This document shows, one piece after another, positions 1 to 5,801 of a stretch of 12,275 nucleotides of DNA; within the stretch, counting starts at the first letter, position 1; each line of letters starts with the position of its first letter. A program made the translations under genes and the position numbers. This DNA comes from Candidatus Gottesmanbacteria bacterium RBG_16_37_8 (GTDB lineage Bacteria; Patescibacteriota; Microgenomatia; 2-02-FULL-39-11). Below the pieces are notes generated by a model. That model was given only the letters and a program-made list of their open reading frames with translations, made no database searches and was not told where the DNA came from. The DNA lies in assembly GCA_001779055.1 (NCBI GenBank), contig MFJA01000054.1, forward strand, positions 9,001-21,275, read 5' to 3'.

Positions 1-499
1 AATTATGGTTATTGCCGTTATTAAGTCCGGGCGGTAATGGAAATCCGCTTGATGTACCTTGAAGAGCACGCGAATGATCCAGGGCATTTTGCGGAAGATT
101 GTGGGGCATGGTCATCAGGGACCTTAAATTTTCCGCCGGTACTCTAAAGGTATTAGGACCGGTATGTCCGGTTGAACCTGTCGGACCTTCTTGACCTGTT
201 GTTCCTTCAATACCTGTTGCTCCAGTTGGACCTGATGGAGCTGAATTCCTGTAACCTAAGTGCAAACCGCGACTGCCGGAAAATAATGAATTATCAAATC
301 CGTTGGAACTACTATTACCATTTTGACCATCATTGCCAACGTCTTCATCATCCGGAGGATTTAAGGAATGAGCTAAATCAGAAACCATGTTACCGCGAGT
401 AATATATTCTGAATTATCAAAGGGCGGAATTGAATTCGGATTGGCCGGCTGGATAAAAGTGGCAATTAAAGCCATTAAGGCTGTAATAAATGCTGTCAA
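1..499 (-). CDS. Collagen-like repeat protein, probably secreted (5' part, runs off left edge)
   Basis: The first 166 codons of a gene that continues past the left edge. The start is TTG at 499-497. A stop (TGA) lies three codons upstream in frame, and an AGGAGG sequence sits 9 nt before the TTG, so this start is well fixed. Residues 3-16 are hydrophobic and may form a signal peptide or anchor, although the usual positive charges are missing. Residues 20-89 are rich in Asn, Ser, Gly and Asp and look disordered. Residues 90-115 are nine consecutive Gly-X-Y triplets rich in GPT/GxT, as in bacterial collagen-like surface proteins such as BclA-type exosporium or stalk proteins. After that comes a Pro/Asn-rich stretch to the edge. 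Inferred role: an extracellular or surface fibre-like protein. The family beyond the Gly-X-Y tract is not recognised, and any C-terminal domain lies outside the window. Confidence 0.82.
   Translation of the reverse strand, partial: MTAFITALMALIATFIQPANPNSIPPFDNSEYITRGNMVSDLAHSLNPPDDEDVGNDGQNGNSSSNGFDNSLFSGSRGLHLGYRNSAPSGPTGATGIEGTTGQEGPTGSTGHTGPNTFRVPAENLRSLMTMPHNLPQNALDHSRALQGTSSGFPLPPGLNNGNNHN
155..232 (-). repeat. Collagen-like Gly-X-Y tract inside the partial CDS
   Basis: Nine glycines at every third residue (residues 90 to 114), with triplets such as GPT, GAT, GTT, GST and GHT. Thr dominates the Y position, as is common in bacterial collagen-like proteins, where Thr can be glycosylated. 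The tract is short; stable triple helices normally need longer runs, so either it is only part of a larger tract set or it acts as a linker. Confidence 0.85.
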
Positions 500-508
500 A
501 TTATTTCA

Positions 509-514
509 CCTCCT
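509..514 (-). promoter_or_regulatory. Strong Shine-Dalgarno sequence fixing a TTG start
   Basis: AGGAGG on the minus strand, 9 nt upstream of the TTG at 499-497. It decides the start of the collagen-like gene; the next in-frame ATG (codon 9) lies too far away to use it. Confidence 0.85.
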
Positions 515-522
515 AAACAACA

Positions 523-543
523 AAACCTGCCGAAAGCAGGTTT
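523..543 (-). terminator. Hairpin in the leader of the collagen-like gene (attenuator-like)
   Basis: A perfect 8-bp stem (AAACCTGC / GCAGGTTT) with a 5-nt loop, followed on the minus strand by TGTTGTTT and then directly by the Shine-Dalgarno sequence. It lies between the predicted promoter (570-597) and the start codon, so it is part of the mRNA leader. The T-rich tail resembles an intrinsic terminator but is interrupted by G. It could be a leaky terminator or a stabilising 5' hairpin. Confidence 0.5.
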
Positions 544-569
544 ATTGGAAAACATTAATTGTGATGAAT

Positions 570-597
570 ATTATATATGAATTTCCTTATAACGCAA
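570..597 (-). promoter_or_regulatory. Promoter of the collagen-like gene
   Basis: A -35 box TTGCGT (597-592) and a perfect -10 box TATAAT (575-570) with a 16-bp spacer. The expected start is near 563, giving a leader of about 63 nt that contains the 523-543 hairpin. It fires away from rnpB. Confidence 0.6.
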
Positions 598-615
598 GAG
601 GAAGCGCCAGAACGG

Positions 616-644
616 TTGAGAGACTTGCTGATTTTTGATATAAT
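616..644 (+). promoter_or_regulatory. Promoter of rnpB
   Basis: A -35 box TTGAGA (616-621), a 17-bp spacer and a consensus -10 TATAAT (639-644). The predicted start is at 651, which is exactly the first base of helix P1 of the RNase P RNA. Confidence 0.85.
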
Positions 645-650
645 CAGAGG

Positions 651-1121
651 GACCTGCGGGAGCCGGATAGCTACCCCGCCTTTGGCGGGGAGGAAAGTCC
701 AGACCGTAGAAAGCAGGGGACGGAGTGTAAGCTCCGACCCCGATACGCTTAAAAGCTATCGGGGCTGGTGCCCCGCCGACGAAAGAAGGCGGGGACGATT
801 CCCGAATAGACGGGATGAGAGAGCCACAGAGACGAGCTTTTTCCTAAAGCCTAAGGGCAATGGAAGAAGAGTGAAACGTTGCAATCCCACCTACGGCAAT
901 CTCCGAATTGGTCGTAAAAACGGATGCTTTCCCGAGATCCTGAATCAAATCGGGACACGACCAGAAGTTGAGAGCACCCCGCTAAGCGGGGCGGTAAGAT
1001 GACCAAATATCATCAGTCCCGACGTAAAGTCGGGATAAACCGAGAGAAATTGCTATCTCCCGCTTTCGCTGAAGCTTCAGCGAGGCGAAGAAACAGAATC
1101 CGGCTTACGAGCTTCCGCAGG
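651..1121 (+). ncRNA. rnpB: RNase P RNA, bacterial type A, enlarged
   Basis: The catalytic RNA that removes 5' leaders from tRNA precursors. The core signatures are present: GAGGAAAGTCC (690-700), GTGAAACG (about 871), GACCAAATA (about 1000) and ACAGAATCCGGCTTA (1093-1107). Helix P1 pairs 652-663 with 1110-1121 (12 bp, one G-U). P2 is GATAGC 666-671 with GCTATC 1052-1057, and P3 is a short hairpin 674-690. P4 pairs 695-703 with 1099-1106 and has the conserved bulged U at 698, but A701 faces C1101 where G-C is usual. At about 471 nt it exceeds the usual 350-400. The extra length lies in GC-clamped hairpins (737-763, 772-795, 798-816, 930-953, 976-990, 1016-1036) and in an unusual insert between P2 and P4 (1058-1092). 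A canonical P18 is not evident. It is transcribed from its own promoter, and its 3' end overlaps the AI-2E gene on the other strand. Confidence 0.96.
1066..1083. repeat. 18-nt perfect palindrome within rnpB
   Basis: A self-complementary sequence centred on AAGCTT, with looser pairing outside (CGC 1061-1063 with GCG 1085-1087). It lies in the J2/4 position of the RNase P RNA, where other bacteria have only a few bases, and it contains the TGA stop of the AI-2E gene on the minus strand. It may be an inserted short palindromic element, as known for Rickettsia palindromic elements in rnpB. Other copies would have to be found elsewhere in the genome. Confidence 0.7.
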
Positions 1122-2099
1122 TTTTTTTATGGTTTCCTGAAGACGGTAAAAGTTGGTAAAAATAGTCTCGACAGTGACAACAATAGGAACTGCCAGAATA
1201 GCTCCACCAATCCCACCAATTCTTATTCCAACCATTATAGATAATATCGTAACCAAGGGCGGCAATCCAACAACTGTTTTCATAACAAAGGGCACTATGA
1301 GCTGATTTTCCACCTGCTGAATAATGAAATACAAAATGACGGTGAATAAGGGATGTAGCGAGGAAACGGTAAATGAGACCAGAATAGCAGGCAAGGCAGA
1401 AATAATGGGACCGATACTGGGGATAATTTCCAAAAGACCGGCCAGAATAGCCAAAGGCAAGGCAAAGGGAATTTGCAGAAGAATTAAACCTACATAAGTC
1501 AGAAGACCGATTGATAAAAGAAGAGTTAACTGTCCCCTAACCCAGGCTCCCAGTCTTGCTTCAATCGCATTTACTACGGAAATAACGTTTTTACCTGATT
1601 TTTCTCCCAATAACAGAGCCAAATAAGAATCCAGATTTTTCCTCTCCAATAAAAGATAAAAAGTGATAACGAGGATGGTAAAAAAGGAAATAATATTATT
1701 AAAAATACCGACGGAGAGACGCAGCAAATTTTGGCCAAGTGTTGAGATCTGCTGGAAAAAATTCTGAATGTCGATATTATAGGCAGGCAGAATCAGATTA
1801 ATATAGTCCGGCAGTCTTTCGGCCAAATGGAGAGTCTGTGACACAAGAGGAGGAATAATGGTAGAGGCGGCAAAACCGAATAAAAGAATAACTGCGATAT
1901 ACATAATAAGAATAGCTAAAATGCGCGGGAGGCGGAGACTAACCAGCCTGTCAACTGAAGGTTTGAAAGCAGACATTATGATAAAAGAAATAAAGATCCA
2001 GGAAATAATTTCAGCCACCTGAACAATGAACCAAAGAAAAAGAAGGAAAAAGACGGTGAAAATAATGGTTTTGTGGGATATTTCAATTCTTTTCGGCAT
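1077..2099 (-). CDS. AI-2E family (PerM-like) membrane transporter
   Basis: A 340-residue polytopic membrane protein of the AI-2E transporter family (PF01594). Hydrophobic helices fill the N-terminal 70 residues, a long amphipathic region follows (about 80-130), and further helices fill the second half. The family hallmark near the C-terminus, QVENQLIVPFVM followed by GLPPLVTILSIMVG and GGAILAVPI, is clear. Family members have been linked to autoinducer-2 export, Na+/H+ exchange or other permease roles, so the substrate cannot be given. The ATG lies 3 nt after the miaA stop, with no Shine-Dalgarno, so it is probably translated by coupling as the last gene of the operon. The last 15 residues (from KPAEARK) are encoded by DNA that is also the 3' end of rnpB on the other strand. 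They are charged, look non-conserved, and end at the window's only TGA stop. Confidence 0.9.
   Translation of the reverse strand: MPKRIEISHKTIIFTVFFLLFLWFIVQVAEIISWIFISFIIMSAFKPSVDRLVSLRLPRILAILIMYIAVILLFGFAASTIIPPLVSQTLHLAERLPDYINLILPAYNIDIQNFFQQISTLGQNLLRLSVGIFNNIISFFTILVITFYLLLERKNLDSYLALLLGEKSGKNVISVVNAIEARLGAWVRGQLTLLLSIGLLTYVGLILLQIPFALPLAILAGLLEIIPSIGPIISALPAILVSFTVSSLHPLFTVILYFIIQQVENQLIVPFVMKTVVGLPPLVTILSIMVGIRIGGIGGAILAVPIVVTVETIFTNFYRLQETIKKPAEARKPDSVSSPR
1110..1128 (+). terminator. 3' end and T-tract of rnpB
   Basis: The 3' strand of helix P1 is followed immediately by seven T (1122-1128). No separate local hairpin precedes the T-tract, so the long-range P1 helix, or the palindrome about 40 nt upstream, would have to serve in termination, or the end is trimmed. 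Confidence 0.55.
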
Positions 2100-2102
2100 T
2101 AT

Positions 2103-3107
2103 TTAGTTTTCAGTATACCATTTATGAACTTCTTCCTCTATTTTTTCCAGAAAATCCTGCTTGCCGGCATCTAGTGTCAATATTTTTTCTTTGGGATTTT
2201 GGCTTATCATTTTTTTAAACCAGGTGAGCTGTTTGCGGACTAACCTTGCCTCTTCAATTTTCCAACCATCAATAATACTATTCAATTGATTTTCTTTTTG
2301 TCCTTTTTGAAAATAGTCTTTAAATAAACGGTAAGGGGTAGCGGAAAAGGAAGGCAAGTCAAAATTAAACCCATGATCAAGAAGTCTTTTTATTTCAGCA
2401 ACTATCCCCTCTTTCAGACGTTGGTCAACTCTTTGGTCAACTTTTTTTGAAAGCTTTCCTTTATCCATAACCAAATAAATCATAAGCCAGTTTGGCGAAA
2501 GAGAATATATAGATGGCTTTTTTGTACTTTTGGCAATCTCTATGGCTCTTACTAATCTTCTTTTATTATGGCGGTCTGATGCGTTCATCACCTGATACCT
2601 ATAAGGAGCAATTTTTATTAATTCTTTTATGATATCTTCTACATCTTTTTTATCCAGATTTTTCCTCAACTTAAAATCCGGCGGAACAGAAATTAAGGGC
2701 AAGGGATTAATAAGAGCTTTTATATAAAGGCCGGTGCCGCCGACAATTACGGGCAGTTTATTTCTACTCCAAATATCAGCACGAACTATTTGAGCAAGGC
2801 GGATAAAATCCGACAAATTAAAAAGATAACTTGGAGGAACAATATCGACCAGCCAGACGGGAATATTATCTTTTAAGCGGAAACCGACTCTAAACTTCGA
2901 ATGCGGGGAAAGATTGCCAGATGTTACTAAGGGGGAATTGGGCGGGATATCCTTGCCGGTACCGATATCCATCCCCTGATAAACATGACGGCTGTCACTG
3001 GATATTATTTCACCGTTAAATTGACTGGCAATTTTTATGGCCAGAGCGGTTTTGCCCGTTGCGGTCGGACCGGTTATGATGAGAAATTTTTTTTTAATAA
3101 CGGACAT
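2103..3107 (-). CDS. miaA: tRNA dimethylallyltransferase MiaA
   Basis: Transfers a dimethylallyl group from DMAPP to N6 of A37 in tRNAs that read codons starting with U, making i6A37. The P-loop GPTATGKT is at residues 13-20, the SSDSRHVYQGMDIGTGK motif carries the likely catalytic Asp38, the VGGTGLYIKAL motif is present, and the late RQ-type motif appears as RKQLTWFKK. The 334-residue length is normal. The usual IGTAKP motif reads IGTGKD and is followed by about 25 extra residues before WLVDIVPP, a form I associate with CPR sequences. The gene starts 6 nt after the miaB stop and is followed 3 nt later by the AI-2E gene. MiaB uses the MiaA product as substrate, so the pair forms one pathway in one operon. 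No Shine-Dalgarno is visible, which suggests translational coupling. Confidence 0.96.
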   Translation of the reverse strand: MSVIKKKFLIITGPTATGKTALAIKIASQFNGEIISSDSRHVYQGMDIGTGKDIPPNSPLVTSGNLSPHSKFRVGFRLKDNIPVWLVDIVPPSYLFNLSDFIRLAQIVRADIWSRNKLPVIVGGTGLYIKALINPLPLISVPPDFKLRKNLDKKDVEDIIKELIKIAPYRYQVMNASDRHNKRRLVRAIEIAKSTKKPSIYSLSPNWLMIYLVMDKGKLSKKVDQRVDQRLKEGIVAEIKRLLDHGFNFDLPSFSATPYRLFKDYFQKGQKENQLNSIIDGWKIEEARLVRKQLTWFKKMISQNPKEKILTLDAGKQDFLEKIEEEVHKWYTEN

Positions 3108-3113
3108 ATTAAA

Positions 3114-4382
3114 TTAAGCAGTTAAGGCATGGAGAACGGAGGAATTATTTTTTCTTTTTAAGTACGGAAGGTTGATCAGATTTTCCAGGATTTGCCAACG
3201 CTCTTTTTTAACCGGATGAGGAACATCATCCTTAAAAACTTTGTGAGCGGCGGTCATGGGGCGATCTGAATAAATGGAAATATAGGCTTTATAAAATTGA
3301 GCTTTTTCGGCAAGTTTGACCGTATCCCGGAATTCTTCTTCTGATTCACCGCAAAAGCCGACAATGATATCGGTTGAGAAACGGGCATGGGAAACCTTAC
3401 TTTTGATATTTTTAATAAGGTCCAGATACTGCTGACTGGTGTACCAGCGGTTCATTCTTTTTAAGACACTATCTGAACCTGACTGGACGGCAATATGAAA
3501 AGACCGGGTGATATTTTTATTTTTACTGATGACATCAATCAGTTCTTCTGAAAAGTCCCAGGGATTGCTGGACATAAAATCAATCTCTTTAAGACCTTTA
3601 ATTTTGGCAATATCTTCAAGAAGATAAGGAAAGAGTGTTGGAATTCTTAATCTGTTGAGATGCTTAACAAAGATTGGTTTAATCAAACGGCCGTCTGACA
3701 GGCGGTAACCTTTTTTATTGAGATGAGCATGACCGTTAGTTGGATTTTTTTTATCAGCGAAATAGGTTTTATCGATATCACGAAGAACCTGAATATTATC
3801 CGCTCCGGCAATCAGATCGGCGCCGTAGGAGTTGACATTCATACCAAGGAGGGTTATTTTTTTGTATCCCTGTTGAGTCAACTTCTTACAATCATTAAGA
3901 ATATCCCTGTAAGGACGGCTTATTTCCCTACCGCGGGTAAAAGGAACAACGCAAAAAGTACAGAAATTATTGCAGCCGTTACTGACAGGCACCCAGGCAG
4001 AGATCGTATTTGACCGCAAAGGTTCATGATCGAAACCGACTTCTTCAATTGGCAGAAATTCATCAACATGGGGCAATCTTTTTTTAATTATTTTCAGAAA
4101 AGTACCGGTTTTATCCCTGACTGCCATACCAACCATGCAGCCGGTAACTATTATTTTTTCCGGTTTGCCATATTCGAGTTTGTTTTTGACCAGATTATTG
4201 ACAGTTCCATATACCCTGTTTTCGGCCATTTCCCTGACCATGCAGGTATTGATGATGACGTGATCAGCGAGATTAATATCGTCAGTTTTTACCATTCCCC
4301 TGCCCTCCAGCATGGAGGCAATTCTTTCCGAATCAGATTCGTTCTGCTGGCAGCCGAAGGTTTTTATAAAATAGGTGCGCAT
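3114..4382 (-). CDS. miaB: tRNA-2-methylthio-N6-isopentenyladenosine37 synthase MiaB, lacking TRAM domain
   Basis: A radical-SAM methylthiotransferase that converts i6A37 to ms2i6A37 in tRNA. The N-terminal UPF0004 domain has the three cluster cysteines C11, C47 and C82. The radical SAM motif CNNFCTFC gives C137, C141 and C144. The TIM-barrel landmarks LLGMNVNSYG (179-187), SSNPWDFSEELI and DIIVGFCGESEEEF are present. Two oddities stand out. About 50 extra residues (roughly 190-245) lie between the NVNSYG motif and the LLEDIAKIKGL segment. The protein also stops about 50 residues after the YSDRPMTAA motif (normally YSxRPGTPA), so the RNA-binding TRAM domain of about 60 residues is missing. 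miaA begins 6 nt later, so no TRAM remnant follows. First gene of its operon, with an extended -10 promoter placing the transcript start about 6 nt before the ATG. Confidence 0.94.
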   Translation of the reverse strand: MRTYFIKTFGCQQNESDSERIASMLEGRGMVKTDDINLADHVIINTCMVREMAENRVYGTVNNLVKNKLEYGKPEKIIVTGCMVGMAVRDKTGTFLKIIKKRLPHVDEFLPIEEVGFDHEPLRSNTISAWVPVSNGCNNFCTFCVVPFTRGREISRPYRDILNDCKKLTQQGYKKITLLGMNVNSYGADLIAGADNIQVLRDIDKTYFADKKNPTNGHAHLNKKGYRLSDGRLIKPIFVKHLNRLRIPTLFPYLLEDIAKIKGLKEIDFMSSNPWDFSEELIDVISKNKNITRSFHIAVQSGSDSVLKRMNRWYTSQQYLDLIKNIKSKVSHARFSTDIIVGFCGESEEEFRDTVKLAEKAQFYKAYISIYSDRPMTAAHKVFKDDVPHPVKKERWQILENLINLPYLKRKNNSSVLHALTA

Positions 4383-4394
4383 AAAGATCAGATA

Positions 4395-4403
4395 ATTTTA
4401 ACA
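4395..4403 (-). promoter_or_regulatory. Extended -10 promoter of the miaB operon
   Basis: TGT-TAAAAT on the minus strand (4403-4395), that is TGn followed by a good -10 box, with no convincing -35. The expected start near 4388 leaves a leader of about 6 nt before the ATG at 4382, too short for a Shine-Dalgarno; none is seen. Confidence 0.5.
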
Positions 4404-4413
4404 CAGGAAGTCA

Positions 4414-4443
4414 TTAAGTGTGTTTATATAAATATGTTACTAT
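4414..4443 (+). promoter_or_regulatory. Candidate promoter of the glycosyltransferase gene
   Basis: TTAAGT (4414-4419), an 18-bp spacer and TACTAT (4438-4443), predicting a start near 4450, about 7 nt before the GTG. An alternative -10, TATAAA (4427-4432), lacks a matching -35. The AT-rich context makes chance matches likely. It overlaps the divergent miaB promoter region. Confidence 0.35.
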
Positions 4444-4456
4444 TTGATCTGTAATT

Positions 4457-5779
4457 GTGAATTTAATATTTGGATTTTTATTATTAATCATTCAGGTAAT
4501 CTTGATTTTCGGAACAGGTATTGTTATCTATCCGGAAATGTATTTTTTACCCTGGTTGGTACACAAAGGATTAATACCTTATCGCGATTTCTTCGACCAT
4601 CACGGGTTTTTTCTCTACTATTTACTGGCACCTCTGACTTTTGACAAATCATTTTTGTTACTCAAGTTTGCTTATTTATTTATTCAATCAGTAAATCTGT
4701 TGCTGGTTTTATTAATTCTTAAAAAAATTACTAATAAAATTGGCTATTTTACCGGAGGAGCATTGTACGTTCTTATCAATTTTTTTGTGATGGAAAATAT
4801 TATTTGGTATGAAGCATACATTGTTACCCTGTATTTATTTGTTTATTTATTATTAATCGTAAAGAAATTCAAATATAAGCCACATTTGCTGGGTTTTCTT
4901 ATTGCCCTTTGTTCATTTATTAAACCTGTAGCAGCCATAATTTTACTGCCTGTATTGATTTTTAATAAAAACTTAAGAATTATTTTATTTTTTTTATTAA
5001 GCTGGATAGCTGTATTAATATATTTTCTTTCAAAAGGGAGTTTGATTCAATTTCTTGAATATAATTTCACCTACAATTGGTTTATAAATAAGGAACTTGT
5101 TTTTAGTTATTCATATTGGCCGAAATATACTTTTTTCGTAATTATAATTTCAGTTATTACTTTTTATATTTCTTCTAAGTCAAAAAAAATAAAGGTATTT
5201 TTCCTACCAGTAACTTTTTTCTTATGTTCTTTAATTTTTCTTCAATCAACATATTTTAGTGCTCATTTTTTACCGCTAAGTATTTTTTTTACGGTAATGG
5301 TAGCCTGTGCTATTAAATACAACAGGTCAATAAATAAGTATTTGTATTTGGGATTAGTTTTAATATTTGTTATTTACCTTCTAAAAATTGATATTCAACA
5401 ATATCTAAAATTTAATTCTCCACAAAGAATTCCCTGGCTGGAAGATAAGAAAATTAATTCAGTAATTAACGGCTTACAAAAATTAAATATCGGGGATAAA
5501 AAAATATACATATTTGATAATCATCCTGAAATATACATGGCTCTTAACCAATTACCACCGACTTATTTCCCGGTTAAATTTCTTGTTGATAATAAGTATT
5601 TTTACAATTATGAGGAACGCATCATTGATGAATTGAAAAACAACAATGTATTTTACGTAATTTTTCCTGAAGAGATAAGTTGGGAATATAAAGATTTAAA
5701 AAAAATAGAAAAGTACATCCACGAGAAATATGCATTATTGAAAAATTTCGAGGGATATCAACTTCTAGCAAGACCTTAG
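4457..5779 (+). CDS. Polytopic GT-C type membrane glycosyltransferase (ArnT/PMT-like)
   Basis: 440 residues, very hydrophobic through about residue 310, then a soluble C-terminal domain of about 110 residues. The first helix is followed by an external loop with GLIPYRDFFDHHG (38-50), the Asp-bearing loop motif common to GT39/ArnT-like glycosyltransferases; D44 or D47 would be the catalytic acid. Such enzymes transfer a sugar from a polyprenyl-phosphate donor to a lipid or protein on the outer face of the membrane; the acceptor here is unknown. The start is GTG at 4457: an in-frame TGA lies at 4445-4447 and no Shine-Dalgarno is visible. The next ATG (codon 28) would remove the first helix. Sampled 60-base lines in this gene have about 20% G+C against about 40% in neighbouring genes, and it interrupts a run of minus-strand genes. 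This suggests horizontal acquisition. Confidence 0.75.
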   Translation: MNLIFGFLLLIIQVILIFGTGIVIYPEMYFLPWLVHKGLIPYRDFFDHHGFFLYYLLAPLTFDKSFLLLKFAYLFIQSVNLLLVLLILKKITNKIGYFTGGALYVLINFFVMENIIWYEAYIVTLYLFVYLLLIVKKFKYKPHLLGFLIALCSFIKPVAAIILLPVLIFNKNLRIILFFLLSWIAVLIYFLSKGSLIQFLEYNFTYNWFINKELVFSYSYWPKYTFFVIIISVITFYISSKSKKIKVFFLPVTFFLCSLIFLQSTYFSAHFLPLSIFFTVMVACAIKYNRSINKYLYLGLVLIFVIYLLKIDIQQYLKFNSPQRIPWLEDKKINSVINGLQKLNIGDKKIYIFDNHPEIYMALNQLPPTYFPVKFLVDNKYFYNYEERIIDELKNNNVFYVIFPEEISWEYKDLKKIEKYIHEKYALLKNFEGYQLLARP

Positions 5780-5801
5780 ATTTTCTTTCCGGTTATTCTG
5801 C

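Noticed and set aside
155..232. Tandem repeat as a possible CRISPR or minisatellite
   Set aside because: The periodicity is 9-nt codon triplets encoding Gly-X-Y, with no spacers or direct repeats of CRISPR length.
577..1002. A 141-codon open frame on the plus strand
   Set aside because: It lies within the RNase P RNA and its promoter; there is no coding-like composition and the RNA explains the sequence.
1077..1079. Possible use of UGA as glycine (code 25), since only one gene ends with TGA
   Set aside because: Conserved glycines are encoded by GGN and no conserved protein here contains an in-frame TGA; other stops are TAA or TAG, so the standard code fits.
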